Origin: Gammaproteobacteria bacterium
Lineage (GTDB): Bacteria; Pseudomonadota; Gammaproteobacteria; Pseudomonadales; Azotimanducaceae
Reading direction: 5' to 3'
Assembly: GCA_002694945.1 (NCBI GenBank)
Contig: NZNP01000015.1
Coordinates: forward strand, 29,694-35,498
Length of the DNA: 5,805 nt
Shown here: positions 5,104-5,805 of the stretch, piece after piece
Layout: each line of letters begins with the position of its first letter
Position numbering within the stretch: position 1 is the first letter of the stretch
The notes under the pieces: model-generated
What the model was told of the DNA's origin: nothing
The model's database searches: none
Seen by the model: the letters and a program-made list of their open reading frames with translations, nothing else
Program-made: the position numbers and the translations under genes

Positions 5104-5805
5104 TCACCCCTGCTGTGTAGTCTCGGGTAAGCCGAGTATGTTCTTTGAAATGATGTTGTTTTGAACCTCGTAGGATCCGCCGTAAATAGATATCGCTTTA
5201 CCCCAGAGCCAGTCACGGACCGCGCCTAACTCTTCCGAACTGTAATGGTCACCCTCCCAACCAACGCCCTGAGAACCCATCATTTCTAGACTAAGTTCAG
5301 CCTTAGTTTGTGAAATACGAGTCGCTGAATTTTTTAATATTGATGCGGCAGCGCTTACTTCAACATTGCCCTTTGCTTCGGCAGTGATTCTGGTGACCGT
5401 CAGACTATGAGCCTTCCCATCCATAAGGTGGTCAACCAAACGAGACCTAAGATCAGAATCGACCAACGCACCCGATTCATCAACGCCTACGTATTCTCTA
5501 GCCATGTCCGTTATGGTTTTTTTATTGCCTCCGCCACCACCACTGCCAGCTTGTGTCTGACTCTGTCGCTCATGTTGCAATAATCGTTTGACAACGCTCC
5601 AACCGTCATTGAGATCACCAAGCAAATCGGTTTTTTCTGCCCTTGCATCGTTGAAGAAAGTTTCACAAAACGGAGAGACGCCAGATATCAATTGAATAGG
5701 TTTAGTCTCAACCCCTTCCTGATCCATAGGTAACATGACAAAACTAATTCCGTTACGTTTTTTGGCGGAGGAATCTGTTCTTACAACAGCACCACACCAC
5801 TGAGA
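5104..5805 (-). CDS. Acyl-CoA dehydrogenase, probable catalytic subunit (5' partial)
   Basis: The C-terminal 233 residues of an acyl-CoA dehydrogenase; the frame is open to the window edge, so the first 150 or so residues are missing. Visible: the middle beta domain (VVRTDSSAKKRNGISF, then GVETKPIQLISGVSPFCETFF, as usual for the family) and GWSVVKRLLQHERQ at fragment residues 68-81. The Glu of that HER triplet (79) is in the place used as catalytic base by isovaleryl-CoA-type and several heteromeric steroid-acyl dehydrogenases. A Gly-rich GSGGGGG loop (87-93) follows, then the FAD/CoA-binding C-terminal helices with KAISIYGGSYEVQNNIISKNILGLP close to the end, a variant of the YGG(T)-x-E-I/V-Q-x-N-I-I motif. 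The TGA stop lies seven bases before the second dehydrogenase gene. This is the first visible gene of the minus-strand operon; its promoter is outside the window. The substrate is unknown, with steroid or branched acyl-CoA plausible from context. Confidence 0.93.
   Translation of the reverse strand, partial: SQWCGAVVRTDSSAKKRNGISFVMLPMDQEGVETKPIQLISGVSPFCETFFNDARAEKTDLLGDLNDGWSVVKRLLQHERQSQTQAGSGGGGGNKKTITDMAREYVGVDESGALVDSDLRSRLVDHLMDGKAHSLTVTRITAEAKGNVEVSAAASILKNSATRISQTKAELSLEMMGSQGVGWEGDHYSSEELGAVRDWLWGKAISIYGGSYEVQNNIISKNILGLPETTQQG

Noticed and set aside
3990..5216. 408-residue version of the second acyl-CoA dehydrogenase starting at 5216
   Set aside because: The extra 40 residues are not family-like and overlap the end of the preceding dehydrogenase; the ATG at 5096 has a better-placed ribosome-binding site.

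Overview
This window reads as ordinary chromosome from a Gram-negative bacterium, most likely a proteobacterium. The signs are an FdsA-type soluble formate dehydrogenase with fdhD directly behind it, an acyl-CoA dehydrogenase/carboxymuconolactone-decarboxylase-like (CMD) cluster of the sort common in environmental steroid, fatty-acid or aromatic degraders, moderate GC by eye, and tightly overlapping genes. I cannot name the genus. UGA is a normal stop here: five of the genes end with it. I see no mobile element, tRNA, rRNA or CRISPR.

Layout. Plus strand, 1-1874: the last third of a formate dehydrogenase alpha subunit, coupled through an ATGA overlap to fdhD, the sulfurtransferase that activates it. 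After a 160-base gap comes a luciferase-like (LLM-class) flavin- or F420-dependent oxidoreductase at 2035-3021. An 88-base convergent gap follows. The minus strand then carries a compact operon, read from the right edge leftwards: acyl-CoA dehydrogenase subunit 1 (5' end outside the window), acyl-CoA dehydrogenase subunit 2 (5096-3990), a small degenerate CMD/AhpD-like protein (3990-3622), and a second CMD/AhpD-like protein (3622-3110). The junctions are 7 bases, then two 1-base stop/start overlaps, so these genes look co-transcribed and translationally coupled.

Main result. The last gene of that operon appears as two ORFs separated only by an in-frame UGA at 3427-3425. The UGA falls exactly where the second cysteine of the redox CxxC motif should be (Asp-Cys-Gly-Tyr-UGA-Lys-Asn-Val-Arg). 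The reading frame and family similarity continue unbroken to a UAG stop. A GC-rich hairpin with a 5-base loop carrying G at its second position starts 19 bases after the UGA, with the loop 24 bases after it, as expected of a bacterial SECIS element. I therefore annotate one 170-residue probable selenoprotein with a CxxU active site, not a pseudogene or two genes. Formate dehydrogenase is the classic bacterial selenoprotein, but its active-site codon lies upstream of this window.

How the genes may work together. The two acyl-CoA dehydrogenases look like partners of a heteromeric enzyme: subunit 1 keeps a candidate catalytic Glu and subunit 2 does not. The two CMD-fold proteins look like a similar pair, one with a Cys/Sec site and one that has lost it. 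What the selenoprotein does for acyl-CoA oxidation is not visible from sequence.
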